NCBI GenBank assembly: GCA_036566925.1
Contig: DATCVI010000055.1
Location: forward strand, 35,389 to 99,388
Source of the DNA: Stenotrophomonas_A sp036566925
Lineage (GTDB): Bacteria; Pseudomonadota; Gammaproteobacteria; Xanthomonadales; Xanthomonadaceae
Direction: 5' to 3'
Length of the DNA: 64,000 nt
Shown here: positions 36,991 through 45,629 of the stretch, piece after piece
Numbering within the stretch: the stretch's first letter is position 1
Layout of the letters: the number at the start of each line of letters is the position of its first letter
Notes under the pieces: generated by a model
Databases searched by the model: none
Told to the model about the DNA's origin: nothing
Seen by the model: the letters and a program-made list of their open reading frames with translations, nothing else
Program-made: the position numbers and the translations under genes

Positions 36991-38793
36991 GTGAAAGCCA
37001 AGCTTGTTTCCGCCGTTTCCCTTGCCCTGCTACTGGGCGTGGCCTCACCCGTTCTGGCCGCCCCCTCGCCGCCGCCGGCCACGCTGACGGCCGAAAGCCC
37101 CGCCGACGCCCAGTTCCGCGCGATCTACGAGAAAGAATGGAAGTGGCGCCAGGCCGAGACCGGCCAGGCAGATGAAGACAGCGACAGCACCGGCAACAAT
37201 CCGCGCCTGCCCGACGTGTCGCCGGCCGCGCAGCAGGCGCGCCTGAAGGTGTGGGACGACGTGCTGGCCCAGCTCGACAAGCTCGACAAGGCCAAGCTGT
37301 CGCCGGCCAACCAGGTGAACCTGGCGATCTATCGCCCGCAGGTCGAGAACCTGGCCGCCGAAGTGCGCTTCAAGCTCTATGAAATGCCCTTCAATGCCGA
37401 CAGTTCGTTCTGGTCCAACCTGGGCTTCATGGCCCAGCGCCCGATGCGCACCCCGGCCGAGTTGCGTGCCTACATCGCGCGTTTGAACGATGTGCCGCGC
37501 TACTTCGACCAGCAGACCGCCAACATGCGCGCTGGCCTGGCCCGCGGCTTCAGCGTGCCGCGCGCGGTGCTCGATGGCCGCGACCTGTCGATCGCCAACG
37601 TCGCCGAAGTGAAGGATCCGACTGAGTCGGCGTTCTATGCGCCGTTCAAGCAGTTGCCGGCGCAAATTCCCGCCGCCGAGCAGGAAAAGCTCCGTGCTGA
37701 AGCCAAGGCCGCGATCTCCGGCAAGCTGATCCCCGCCTACGCCAAGCTGCTGACCTTCTACCGCCAGGACTACGTGCCGCAAGCACGCACCACGCTCGCG
37801 GCCGAGGCGCTGCCCGACGGCAAGGCGTTCTACCAGCAGCAGATCCGCGAATACACCACGCTCGACCTGAGCCCGGAGCAGATCCACCAGATCGGCCTGG
37901 AAGAGGTGGCGCGTATCCAGCAGCAGATGGACGCGATCATCAAGCAGGTCGGCTTCAAGGGAGACTTCGCGGCCTTCCTGCAGTTCCTGCGCACCGACCC
38001 GCAGTTCTACGCCAAGACCCCGCAGGAGCTGCTCGACCGCGCCGCCTGGATCTCCAAGCGCGTGGACGGCCAGGTCGGCAAGTTCATCGGCACGCTGCCG
38101 CGCGGCCGCTTCACCATCAAGCCGGTGCCGCCGGATATCGCCCCGTTCTGGACCGCCGGCCGTGGCGGCGTGGGGACCTACTGGGTCAACACCTACAACC
38201 TGCCCTCGCGCCCGCTCTACAACCTGCCGGCGCTGACCCTGCACGAGTCCTCGCCTGGCCATTCGCTGCAAGGCGCGCTGGCCGAGGAGCAGGGCGACCA
38301 GCCGGCCTTCCGTCGCGAGAACTACATTTCCGCCTACGGTGAGGGCTGGGCGCTGTACACCGAGAAGCTGGGCGAGGAGATGGGCATCTACGAGACGCCC
38401 TACGAAGAATTCGGCAAGCTCACCTACGAAATGTGGCGCGCCTGTCGCCTGGTGATCGACACCGGCGTGCACCACTACGGCTGGAGCCGCGAACAGGCGC
38501 TGGCCTACCTGCGCGACCGCACCGCGCTGAGCGAGCACGAAGTCACCACCGAGGTTGACCGCTACATCTCCTGGCCGGCGCAGGCGCTGAGCTACAAGCT
38601 GGGCGAGATCACCATCGTCAAGCTGCGCGGCGAGGCCGAGAAGAGCCTGGGCGACAAGTTCGACCTGCGCAGCTTCCATGACGCCGTGCTGCGCCAGGGC
38701 TCGGTGCCGCTGCCGGTGCTGGAACAGCAGGTGCGGCAGTTCGTCGCCGAGAGCAAGGCCAAGCCCGAGAAAGGCAAGGCCGCCAGTCACTGA
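36991..38793 (+). CDS. DUF885-family exported protein, probable metallopeptidase
   Basis: A 600-residue protein with a signal peptide (about 1-23, cleavage near VLA-APS). The DUF885 core carries metal-site-like motifs: TLHESSPGHSLQ (HExxxGH, about 415-426), YGEGWALYTEKLGEEMG, then HHYGWSREQAL and YISWPAQALSYKLGE. The HExxxGH and EGWALY pair resembles M32/M3-like zinc peptidases, but activity is unproven for most members. The start is GTG at 36991, which gives a clean signal peptide; upstream extension adds an unlikely tail. It stands alone between the RAYT gene and the rpmB promoter. Confidence 0.87.
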   Translation: MKAKLVSAVSLALLLGVASPVLAAPSPPPATLTAESPADAQFRAIYEKEWKWRQAETGQADEDSDSTGNNPRLPDVSPAAQQARLKVWDDVLAQLDKLDKAKLSPANQVNLAIYRPQVENLAAEVRFKLYEMPFNADSSFWSNLGFMAQRPMRTPAELRAYIARLNDVPRYFDQQTANMRAGLARGFSVPRAVLDGRDLSIANVAEVKDPTESAFYAPFKQLPAQIPAAEQEKLRAEAKAAISGKLIPAYAKLLTFYRQDYVPQARTTLAAEALPDGKAFYQQQIREYTTLDLSPEQIHQIGLEEVARIQQQMDAIIKQVGFKGDFAAFLQFLRTDPQFYAKTPQELLDRAAWISKRVDGQVGKFIGTLPRGRFTIKPVPPDIAPFWTAGRGGVGTYWVNTYNLPSRPLYNLPALTLHESSPGHSLQGALAEEQGDQPAFRRENYISAYGEGWALYTEKLGEEMGIYETPYEEFGKLTYEMWRACRLVIDTGVHHYGWSREQALAYLRDRTALSEHEVTTEVDRYISWPAQALSYKLGEITIVKLRGEAEKSLGDKFDLRSFHDAVLRQGSVPLPVLEQQVRQFVAESKAKPEKGKAASH

Positions 38794-38813
38794 GCCGGGA
38801 TTGTGGATAACTC

Positions 38814-38842
38814 TTGCGGGTGGGCCGCGGGCCGGGCATAAT
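38814..38842 (+). promoter_or_regulatory. predicted sigma70 promoter of rpmB-rpmG
   Basis: TTGCGG (38814-38819) and CATAAT (38837-38842) are separated by 17 bp. Transcription would start near 38849 and leave an untranslated leader of about 160 nt before rpmB. Confidence 0.7.
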
Positions 38843-38848
38843 GCGCGG

Positions 38849-39010
38849 CTCGCTGTGCCCGGTCCCAGACCGGCGTAGTGGCCGGATGTCCGTCCCCGGC
38901 CTGCCTGAAACAGCGTAACTGCTTGATTCCCTGGACGCGGGGCGGTCTTCCGACCGCCGGGGCCGCCGTCTTCCTGGCTAAGGGAGGCATCAAATCTATC
39001 GAGGTGCGCA
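38849..39010 (+). other. long structured leader of rpmB
   Basis: About 160 nt between the predicted start of transcription and rpmB. It can form a CGGTC-TTCC-GACCG hairpin and other GC-rich stems, and ends with GAGGTG about 5 nt before the ATG. It might mediate ribosomal-protein feedback, but no known RNA family was recognised. Confidence 0.4.
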
Positions 39011-39247
39011 ATGTCCCGCGTATGCCAAGTTTCCGGCAAGCGTGTGCAGACGGGTAACAACGTCTCCCACGCCAACAACAAGACCCGTCGTCGTTTCCTG
39101 CCCAACCTGCACGAGCGCCGCTTCTGGGTGGCCAGCGAGAACCGCTGGGTCAAGCTTCGTGTTTCCGCGCACGCGCTGCGCACCATCGACAAGAACGGCA
39201 TCGATGTCGTTCTGGCTGAGCTGCGTGCGCGCGGCGAAAAGGTCTGA
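39011..39247 (+). CDS. rpmB: 50S ribosomal protein L28
   Basis: A 78-residue ribosomal protein with the family sequence MSRVCQVSGKRVQTGNNVSHANNKTRRRFLPNL and ENRWVKLRVSAHALRTIDKNG. It is first in the two-gene operon with rpmG, as in most gammaproteobacteria. SD-like GAGGTG is just upstream. Confidence 0.98.
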   Translation: MSRVCQVSGKRVQTGNNVSHANNKTRRRFLPNLHERRFWVASENRWVKLRVSAHALRTIDKNGIDVVLAELRARGEKV

Positions 39248-39260
39248 GGAGTAGAACATC

Positions 39261-39425
39261 ATGGCAGGCAAGCGCGACAAGATCCGTCTGATTTCCTCGG
39301 CCAACACCGGCCACTTCTACACGACGGACAAGAACAAGAAGAACACCCCCGGCAAGATGGAGATCAAGAAGTACGATCCCGTCGTCCGTAAGCACGTGAT
39401 CTACAAGGAAGGCAAGATCAAGTGA
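39261..39425 (+). CDS. rpmG: 50S ribosomal protein L33
   Basis: A 54-residue ribosomal protein starting MAGKRDKIRLISSANTGHFY and ending VVRKHVIYKEGKIK. It is the zinc-free (C-) form, since no CxxC pairs are present, so it should not depend on zinc supply. It begins 13 nt after rpmB with GAGGAGT upstream and is followed by a strong terminator. Confidence 0.97.
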   Translation: MAGKRDKIRLISSANTGHFYTTDKNKKNTPGKMEIKKYDPVVRKHVIYKEGKIK

Positions 39426-39476
39426 TCCCGGCCGGGCGCCTGGCGCTCGAACCGATTCGCTGATCCGCTGTCCACG

Positions 39477-39503
39477 CAAAGCCCGCCCTCCGGCGGGCTT
39501 TGT
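39477..39503 (+). terminator. rho-independent terminator of rpmB-rpmG
   Basis: CAAAGCCCGCC (39477-39487) and GGCGGGCTTTG (39492-39502) form a perfect 11-bp stem with a 4-nt loop. The T run is short and lies partly in the stem. Confidence 0.82.
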
Positions 39504-39566
39504 CGTTTCCGCCCGCCGTTGGTGTCTGGCATGCGGCAGAATCGGCCCATTCCCGGGAGGATCGCG

Positions 39567-40982
39567 ATGCGGCCCGAATGGCTGGAAGGCACCTGGCTGC
39601 TGGCGTTGGACTGGCTGATCCGGCTGGTGGCCCTGTGCTGGATTCCCGCGCGCACCACGCCCGGCGCGGCGCGCAGCTGGCTACTGCTGGTCGGATTCGT
39701 GCCTTTGCTGGGCCTGCCGCTGTATCTCTTGTTCGGCCATCCCTGGTTGTCGCGGCAGCGTATCGCCCGCCAGGCCGAATCCTCGCAGGTGATTCGCGAA
39801 CAACAGGCGCCGCTAACTGCGTTGCGCTGGGCACCCGGAGTGGATACCTCGATCGCCGAGATCGCGCCGCTGGTCGAACGCCAGGGCGATTTCATGCCCA
39901 CCCGCGGCAACGATGTCGAGCTGCTCGATGACTACCGCGCCTCGCTGGCCGCGCTGATCGCCGATATCGACGGCGCAAGCGAGCGCGTGCACCTGCTGTA
40001 TTACCTGATGTTCGACGACGCGGTCGGCGAAGCGGTCACCGAAGCCTTGCTGCGTGCCGCCGCACGCGGCGTGCATTGCCGGCTGCTGCTGGACGCGGTC
40101 GGCGCCAAGCGCGCGCTGCGCGCCTACCGCCGGCGCCTGCGCAAGGGCGGGGTGTGGGTCCAGGCGCTACTGCCCGGTGGCCTTCGCTGGCGCCGCAGTG
40201 GCCGCGCGGACCTGCGCAACCACCGCAAGATCGCCGTCATCGACAACCGCGTCGCCTACGTCGGCTCGCAAAACCTGGCCGAGCCGGCCTTCGTGCCGGG
40301 GCATCCCAATCGCGAGCTGGTCGCACGCGTGCGCGGGCCGGTGGTCAACCACCTGGAGGCGGTCTTCGCCAGCGACTGGTTCGTGGAAACCGGCGAGCGC
40401 CTGGAGGTGATCGCCGATGCGCCCAGCGACGGCGATGTTGCCACCCAGCTGCTGCCCAGCGGCCCGGCCTATCCGTACGAGAACGCGCGCGACGCGGTCA
40501 ACGCCTTGATCCACCTGGCGCGACGCAGGGTGGTGCTGGTAACACCGTATTTCGTGCCCGACGAGGCCACCCTCAGCGCCTTGCGCATTGCCGCGGTGTC
40601 CGGGGTGGAGGTGCAGCTGATCGTCTCGCAGAGCAACAACCAGCGGCTGACGGCCTGGGCGCAGGAAGCCTACTACGACGAGCTGTTGCGGGCGGGAGTG
40701 AAGATCGCCCTGTACCGGCCAAACTTCCTGCACGCCAAGCACCTCAGCGTCGATGAGGACATCGCGATCCTCGGTTCGATCAACCTGGACATCCGCTCGT
40801 TCGCCCTGAACGCCGAGATTGGCTTGCTCTGCTACGACCGCGGCATCGTCCAGCAGTTGCGCCGGATAGAGCAGGACTACCTGGCCGATGCCCAGGTGCT
40901 GGAATTGGCGGGCTGGCGCGCACGCCCCACCTGGCGGCGCAGCCGCGAAGGGATCGCGCGGCTGGCCGATGCGCTGATGTAG
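39567..40982 (+). CDS. cls: cardiolipin synthase (phospholipase D family)
   Basis: A 471-residue inner-membrane enzyme forming cardiolipin from phosphatidylglycerol. Two N-terminal helices (about 8-28 and 33-55) precede two phospholipase-D domains. The first HKD motif is degenerate: NHRKIAVIDNRVAYVGSQN (about 215-235). The second is FLHAKHLSVDEDIAILGSINLD with HxK...D. RDAVNALIHLARRRVVLVTPYFVPD and ALNAEIGLL follow the family. GGGAGG lies about 7 nt before the ATG at 39567, which fixes the start. Confidence 0.92.
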   Translation: MRPEWLEGTWLLALDWLIRLVALCWIPARTTPGAARSWLLLVGFVPLLGLPLYLLFGHPWLSRQRIARQAESSQVIREQQAPLTALRWAPGVDTSIAEIAPLVERQGDFMPTRGNDVELLDDYRASLAALIADIDGASERVHLLYYLMFDDAVGEAVTEALLRAAARGVHCRLLLDAVGAKRALRAYRRRLRKGGVWVQALLPGGLRWRRSGRADLRNHRKIAVIDNRVAYVGSQNLAEPAFVPGHPNRELVARVRGPVVNHLEAVFASDWFVETGERLEVIADAPSDGDVATQLLPSGPAYPYENARDAVNALIHLARRRVVLVTPYFVPDEATLSALRIAAVSGVEVQLIVSQSNNQRLTAWAQEAYYDELLRAGVKIALYRPNFLHAKHLSVDEDIAILGSINLDIRSFALNAEIGLLCYDRGIVQQLRRIEQDYLADAQVLELAGWRARPTWRRSREGIARLADALM

Positions 40983-41009
40983 CGCGTCGGCAGGCGCGCG
41001 TGCATCGCC

Positions 41010-41015
41010 TACAAT
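41010..41015 (+). promoter_or_regulatory. -10-like element for a leaderless mRNA (FAD protein)
   Basis: TACAAT (five of six consensus bases) ends 6 nt before the GTG at 41022. No Shine-Dalgarno sequence is seen. Confidence 0.45.
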
Positions 41016-41021
41016 TACGGG

Positions 41022-42404
41022 GTGACTGCAGCGCCTGCGCCAGATTTCCATGACATTGCCCTGATCGGGGGTGGCGCGAGCGGCGTGATGCTGGCGATCC
41101 AGCTGTTGCGCCGGGCACCGGCGGGCTACCGCATCGCCTTGTTCGAACCGAAGGCGCCGCTCGCCGACGGCGTGGCCTACGCCACCCGCCGCCCCGAGCA
41201 CCTGCTCAACGTGCCGGCCGGCAAGATGAGCGCCTTTCCGGACCAGCCCGAGGATTTCGTCGACTATCTGCGCGACACGGGCGTTTCCGCCCTGCCGGCG
41301 GATGCGCTGTCGAAGCGCTACATGCCGCGGATGCACTATGGCGCCTACCTGCGGGACCGCCTGGCCGCCGCCAGCGCTGCCAGTGCCGGGCGCCTGGCGA
41401 TATTCCAGGAGGAGGTCGATGCTTTGCAGCCGACCGGCGCCGGCTATCGCCTGCAGACTCGTAGCGGCGCCAGCGTCGACGCCGGCCAGGTCGTGCTGGC
41501 AGTCGGCAACGCCTTGCGGCCGTTGCCGGTGCGCGGTGCCGCCAGCCTGACAACGGTGCAACGGCTGGAGGCCTGGGATACCCAGGCCATCGCCGAAGTC
41601 CCGGCCGACGCTGCCGTGGCCATCATCGGTTCCGGCCTGAGCATGGTGGACAGCGCGATTACCCTGGCCAGCCGCGACCACCGCGGGCCGATCCACGTCC
41701 TCTCGCGCCACGGCCTGATGCCGCAGCCACACGCCGAGACCGCGCCGTTCGAGTTCGATGCCGAAGCGCTGCTGGCGATGCCGCTGCGCGCCCGCATGCG
41801 CGCGCTGCGCCAGCGCGTGGCCGAAGCCGCCGCGCAAGGGCGGCCATGGCAAGCGGTGATGGAGCGCCTGCGGCCGCTTGGCCAGGCATTGTGGTTGAGC
41901 CTGGACGAAGCCGACCAGCGACGTTTCCTGCGGCATGTGGCGCGCCAATGGGACGTGCACCGGCATCGGATCGACCCGCAGGTGCATGCGCAACTGGAAG
42001 CGATGCGCCAGTCCGGCCAATTGCAGCTGCGGCGCGCGCGCCTGGACGCGGCCTGGATGGCGGGCGCCTGCGTGCGCATCGAGGCGCGCCAGCACGACGG
42101 CGCGACGATGGCGTTGGAAGTGCAGCGCGTGATCAACGCCACCGGCGTGGAGATGCGCGTGCAGGCCATGCGCAATCCCCTGTTGCAGCAACTGCTGGGT
42201 GAAGGCCTCGCGGTGGCTGGGGCGCACGGCATCGGCATCGACAGCGATGTGGCCGGCCACGTTCTGAATGCCGCCGGCCAAGCTGATCCGCGCATGTGGG
42301 TGATCGGCAGCCTGCGTATTGGCCGCCTGTGGGAAAGCCTCGCCATCCCGGAACTGCGCGCGCAGGCGCAGGCCATTGCCGAGGCGGTCACCGCCGCGCG
42401 CTGA
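41022..42404 (+). CDS. FAD/NAD(P)-binding protein (HI0933/FAD-NAD(P)-binding-like oxidoreductase)
   Basis: A 460-residue flavoprotein of the FAD_NAD_binding_9 type. The dinucleotide motif ALIGGGASGVMLAIQLL lies at about 13-29; then come GVAYATRRPEHLLNVPAGKMSAF, a second nucleotide fold (VAIIGSGLSMVDSAITLA, about 204-221) and a C-terminal NATGVEMRVQAM...GIGIDSDVAGHVLN segment. It resembles hydroxyacylglutathione-hydrolase-associated or siderophore-type oxidoreductases, but the substrate is unknown. The GTG start follows a -10-like box by 6 nt. Confidence 0.85.
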   Translation: MTAAPAPDFHDIALIGGGASGVMLAIQLLRRAPAGYRIALFEPKAPLADGVAYATRRPEHLLNVPAGKMSAFPDQPEDFVDYLRDTGVSALPADALSKRYMPRMHYGAYLRDRLAAASAASAGRLAIFQEEVDALQPTGAGYRLQTRSGASVDAGQVVLAVGNALRPLPVRGAASLTTVQRLEAWDTQAIAEVPADAAVAIIGSGLSMVDSAITLASRDHRGPIHVLSRHGLMPQPHAETAPFEFDAEALLAMPLRARMRALRQRVAEAAAQGRPWQAVMERLRPLGQALWLSLDEADQRRFLRHVARQWDVHRHRIDPQVHAQLEAMRQSGQLQLRRARLDAAWMAGACVRIEARQHDGATMALEVQRVINATGVEMRVQAMRNPLLQQLLGEGLAVAGAHGIGIDSDVAGHVLNAAGQADPRMWVIGSLRIGRLWESLAIPELRAQAQAIAEAVTAAR

Positions 42405-42465
42405 ACCATTGGCCGCAGCCATCGCCCAGCGTCGACGCGGCCCGCCCGTGCCGCGCGCAAGCCGG

Positions 42466-42471
42466 TAAAAT
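42466..42471 (+). promoter_or_regulatory. -10-like element for a leaderless uvrD mRNA
   Basis: TAAAAT (five of six consensus bases) ends 6 nt before the GTG at 42478. There is no Shine-Dalgarno sequence. Confidence 0.45.
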
Positions 42472-42477
42472 GGTGCG

Positions 42478-44667
42478 GTGGATGTCTCTCACCTGCTCGA
42501 TCACCTGAACCCCGCCCAGCGCGAGGCGGTCTCCGCACCGCCTGGTCATTACCTTGTGCTGGCTGGCGCCGGCTCGGGCAAGACCCGTGTGCTGACCCAC
42601 CGCATTGCCTGGCTCAACGAAGTCCAGGGCGTGCCTACGCACGGCATCTTCGCGGTGACCTTCACCAACAAGGCGGCCGGCGAAATGCGCCACCGCACCG
42701 ACCTGCAGCTGCGCAATGGCAGCCGCGGCATGTGGATCGGCACCTTCCATGGCCTGGCCCACCGGCTGCTGCGGCTGCACTGGCAGGACGCCAAGCTGCC
42801 CGAAGGCTTCCAGGTGATGGACTCGGATGACCAGCTGCGGCTGGTCAAGCGCGTGGTGCAGGCCCTGGAGCTGGACGAAACGCGCTATCCGCCCAAGCAG
42901 ATCGTGTGGTGGATCAACCAGCAGAAGGACGAAGGCCGGCGCGCTGCGCATATCCAGCCCGAGCCGCGCGACGACTGGACCGAAACCCTGCGCCGCGCCT
43001 ACGCCGACTACCAGGAGCGCTGCGACCGCGCCGGCCTGGTCGACTTCGCCGAGCTGTTGCTGCGCGCCCATGAGTTGCTGCGCGACAACCCGGCGCTGTT
43101 GGCACATTACCGGGCGCGTTTCCGCGAAATCCTGGTCGACGAATTCCAGGACACCAACGCCATCCAGTACGCCTTCGTGCGCGTGCTGGCCGGCGACTCG
43201 GGCCACGTGTTCGTGGTCGGCGACGACGACCAGGCCATCTACGGCTGGCGCGGCGCCAAGGTCGAGAACGTGCAGCGCTTCCTGCGCGATTTCCCCGGCG
43301 CACAGACCATCCGCCTGGAGCAGAACTACCGCTCTACCGCCAATATCCTTGGCGCGGCCAACGCGGTGATCGCGCACAACCCCGACCGCATCGGCAAGCA
43401 GTTGTGGACCGACAGCGGCGAGGGCGATCCCATCGACCTGTACGCGGCCTACAACGAGACCGACGAAGCGCGCTATGTCATCGAGCGCGCCCGGCAGTGG
43501 GTGCGCGATGGCGGCAGCTACGGCGATGTCGCCATCCTCTACCGCAGCAACGCGCAGTCGCGGGCCTTCGAAGAAGCCTTGATCGCCGAGCAGATGCCTT
43601 ACCGCGTCTACGGCGGCATGCGCTTCTTCGAACGTGCCGAAATCCGCGATGCGCTCGCCTACCTGCGCCTGCTGGCCAACCGCGACGACGACGCGGCGTT
43701 CGAGCGCGCGGTCAATACGCCCACCCGTGGCATTGGCGACCGCACCCTGGATGAAGTGCGCCGCCTGGCCCGCGCCAATGCGCTGTCGCTGTGGCAGGCA
43801 GCGATGCTGTGCACGCAGTCCAGCGAGTTGGCCGCGCGCGCGCGCAACGCCCTGGCCGGCTTCCTCAACCTGATCCAGCAGCTGTCGTCGGAAACCGGCG
43901 CCATGGAGCTGAAGGAACGCATCGACCATGTGTTGATGCGCTCGGGCCTGCGCGAGTACTGGGCGAAGGAAAGCCGCGGCGGGCTGGATTCGGAATCGCG
44001 TACCGAGAACCTGGACGAACTCGTCTCGGTGGCTTCGCGCTTCGTGCGGCCCGACGAGGAAGACGAGGCCACGCAGGGCATGACCGAGCTGGTCGCCTTC
44101 CTGGCCTATGCCTCGCTCGAGGCGGGCGAAGGGCAGGCGCAGGCGGGCGAGGAGGGCGTGCAGCTCATGACCCTGCACTCGGCCAAGGGTTTGGAATTTC
44201 CCCTGGTGTGCCTGGCCGGCCTGGAAGACGGCCTGTTCCCCAGCGCGCGCTCGCTGGAGGAAAGCGGGCGGCTGGAGGAAGAGCGGCGCCTGGCCTACGT
44301 GGGCATCACCCGCGCGCGGCAGAAACTGCTGCTGTGCTATGCCGAGTCGCGACGCATCCACGGCCAGGACAACTACAACATGCCTTCGCGCTTCCTGCGC
44401 GAGATCCCGCGCGATCTGATCAACGAGGTGCGGCCGCGGGTGCAGATCTCGCGGCCGTCGGCCATCGGTGCCAGCCGCCAGGGTGGCGGCTCGGCGATTG
44501 AAACGCCCTTGATCGCCCTGGGCGCCAATGTCAGCCACCCGAAGTTCGGCGGCGGCGTGATCACCGACTACGAGGGCAGCGGCGCGCATGCGCGCGTGCA
44601 GGTGCAGTTCGACGAAGCCGGTGCCAAGTGGCTGGTGCTGGCCTACGCCAATCTCACCGTGATCTGA
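42478..44667 (+). CDS. uvrD: DNA helicase II (UvrD)
   Basis: SF1A 3'-5' helicase of 729 residues used in mismatch and nucleotide-excision repair. Motifs in order are LNPAQREAV (Q motif), AGAGSGKTRVLTHRI (I), VTFTNKAAGEMRHR (Ia), ILVDEFQDTN (II), VGDDDQAIYGWRGA (III), LEQNYRST (IV), LMTLHSAKGLEFPLV (V) and LAYVGITRARQKL (VI). The C-terminal tudor-like RNAP-binding region (GANVSHPKFGGGVI) is present, which favours UvrD over Rep. The start is GTG behind a -10-like box. Confidence 0.95.
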   Translation: MDVSHLLDHLNPAQREAVSAPPGHYLVLAGAGSGKTRVLTHRIAWLNEVQGVPTHGIFAVTFTNKAAGEMRHRTDLQLRNGSRGMWIGTFHGLAHRLLRLHWQDAKLPEGFQVMDSDDQLRLVKRVVQALELDETRYPPKQIVWWINQQKDEGRRAAHIQPEPRDDWTETLRRAYADYQERCDRAGLVDFAELLLRAHELLRDNPALLAHYRARFREILVDEFQDTNAIQYAFVRVLAGDSGHVFVVGDDDQAIYGWRGAKVENVQRFLRDFPGAQTIRLEQNYRSTANILGAANAVIAHNPDRIGKQLWTDSGEGDPIDLYAAYNETDEARYVIERARQWVRDGGSYGDVAILYRSNAQSRAFEEALIAEQMPYRVYGGMRFFERAEIRDALAYLRLLANRDDDAAFERAVNTPTRGIGDRTLDEVRRLARANALSLWQAAMLCTQSSELAARARNALAGFLNLIQQLSSETGAMELKERIDHVLMRSGLREYWAKESRGGLDSESRTENLDELVSVASRFVRPDEEDEATQGMTELVAFLAYASLEAGEGQAQAGEEGVQLMTLHSAKGLEFPLVCLAGLEDGLFPSARSLEESGRLEEERRLAYVGITRARQKLLLCYAESRRIHGQDNYNMPSRFLREIPRDLINEVRPRVQISRPSAIGASRQGGGSAIETPLIALGANVSHPKFGGGVITDYEGSGAHARVQVQFDEAGAKWLVLAYANLTVI

Positions 44668-44699
44668 ACAGGCAGCGCGGCTGCGGCCGCGACGCCGCG

Positions 44700-44713
44700 T
44701 TGATCCGGATCAA
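44700..44713 (+). promoter_or_regulatory. FNR/ANR-type binding site
   Basis: TTGATCCGGATCAA is a perfect match to the FNR-family consensus TTGAT-N4-ATCAA. Its centre (44706.5) is 41.5 bp before a start of transcription predicted from the -10-like TGAAAT (44736-44741). This is the class II activator position. It lies between uvrD and the universal stress protein. Confidence 0.85.
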
Positions 44714-44735
44714 CGCACCCTGGCCGCCAAAGTGG

Positions 44736-44741
44736 TGAAAT
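44736..44741 (+). promoter_or_regulatory. -10-like element of the universal stress gene
   Basis: TGAAAT (four of six consensus bases) sits 22 bp after the FNR box and would give a transcription start near 44748, 37 nt before the ATG. A weak -10 without a good -35 suits an activator-dependent promoter. Confidence 0.5.
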
Positions 44742-44784
44742 GCTGCCACCAAACCCGTCGCCGGACGGTTGCCAGGAGCGAGTC

Positions 44785-45231
44785 ATGTACAACCGTATCT
44801 TGATTGCCCTCGATGGTTCCGAGCTGTCCCAGCGTGGCCTGGAGCACGGGCTGGCCTTGGCCAAGGCCACCGGGGCGCAGGTGGACATCGTCACCGTGTC
44901 CGAGCCTTGGGCCATGGGCATGTACGACGCAATGGGCTGGAGCGTCGGCTACGAAGCCAGCCCGGAGTACCGCAAGGAGCGCGAGGAAGGCGCGCAGAAG
45001 ATCCTGGCGCCAGCGCTGGAAGCGGCGCGCGCCGCGGGCGTGGAGGTCCATCCGCGCCATGTGCTCGACCGCTACGCGGCCGAAGGCATCATCGATACCG
45101 CCAAGGAATGCGGCAGCGACATGATCGTGATGACCTCGCATGGCCGCCGCGGCATGAGCCGGGTGTTGCTGGGCAGCCAGACCACCGAGGTGCTGACGCA
45201 CAGCACGGTGCCGGTGCTGGTCATCCGGTGA
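44785..45231 (+). CDS. universal stress protein (UspA family)
   Basis: A 148-residue single-domain universal stress protein. The ATP-binding-type pattern is present: ILIALDGSELSQRGLEHGLALA at the start and VMTSHGRRGMSRVLLGSQTTEVLTHSTVPVLVIR (G-2x-G-9x-G-S/T) at the end. It has an excellent AGGAG ribosome site at 44785. A perfect FNR box upstream predicts induction when oxygen is low, as known for several Pseudomonas Usp proteins under Anr. Confidence 0.94.
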   Translation: MYNRILIALDGSELSQRGLEHGLALAKATGAQVDIVTVSEPWAMGMYDAMGWSVGYEASPEYRKEREEGAQKILAPALEAARAAGVEVHPRHVLDRYAAEGIIDTAKECGSDMIVMTSHGRRGMSRVLLGSQTTEVLTHSTVPVLVIR

Positions 45232-45256
45232 TCGAGCACGCGGCGCGACTGCTCGC

Positions 45257-45559
45257 TTACCAGCTGTAGAGCTTCCAATACACCGGCGAGGGGCCGTCGT
45301 TGTCGTTGTCCATATGGCCGTCGCCGTCGCGGTCGTATAGGTAGAAGGTCGCGCCGCGTTGCGGTGTGACCTTCACCATGCGGACCTGGCCGGCCACGCG
45401 GTATTCCTCGACCGTGTCGCCGTTGCCCATGGTCTTGCTGCTGACCTCGGCATTGCGCAGGTCCACCGGCGCGCCATCGGCGCCCACCATGCCGGTACCG
45501 CCACTGGCGCAGCCGGCCAGCGTGAGCATCATCGCGAGCAACAGGGGGGTCGTTTTCAT
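45257..45559 (-). CDS. DUF2782-family lipoprotein
   Basis: A 100-residue exported lipoprotein. The signal peptide MKTTPLLLAMMLTLAGC ends in a lipobox (LAGC). The mature part has VEEYRVAGQVRMVKVTPQRGATFYLYDRDGDG, then the acidic HMDNDNDG segment, ending PSPVYWKLYSW. This matches DUF2782, a small protein family often next to polA in gammaproteobacteria; it is divergent from polA here. Function is unknown. The acidic DGDG/DNDNDG motif might bind calcium (speculation). Confidence 0.85.
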   Translation of the reverse strand: MKTTPLLLAMMLTLAGCASGGTGMVGADGAPVDLRNAEVSSKTMGNGDTVEEYRVAGQVRMVKVTPQRGATFYLYDRDGDGHMDNDNDGPSPVYWKLYSW

Positions 45560-45617
45560 CGGGGGCGCTCCGGGCCGGGGGACCTCGATTATGCGCGAGT
45601 GGCCCGGCACGGCGGCG

Positions 45618-45623
45618 TAGAAT
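45618..45623 (+). promoter_or_regulatory. -10-like element for a leaderless polA mRNA
   Basis: TAGAAT (five of six consensus bases) ends 6 nt before the polA ATG at 45630. There is no Shine-Dalgarno sequence. Confidence 0.45.
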
Positions 45624-45629
45624 CTGGGC

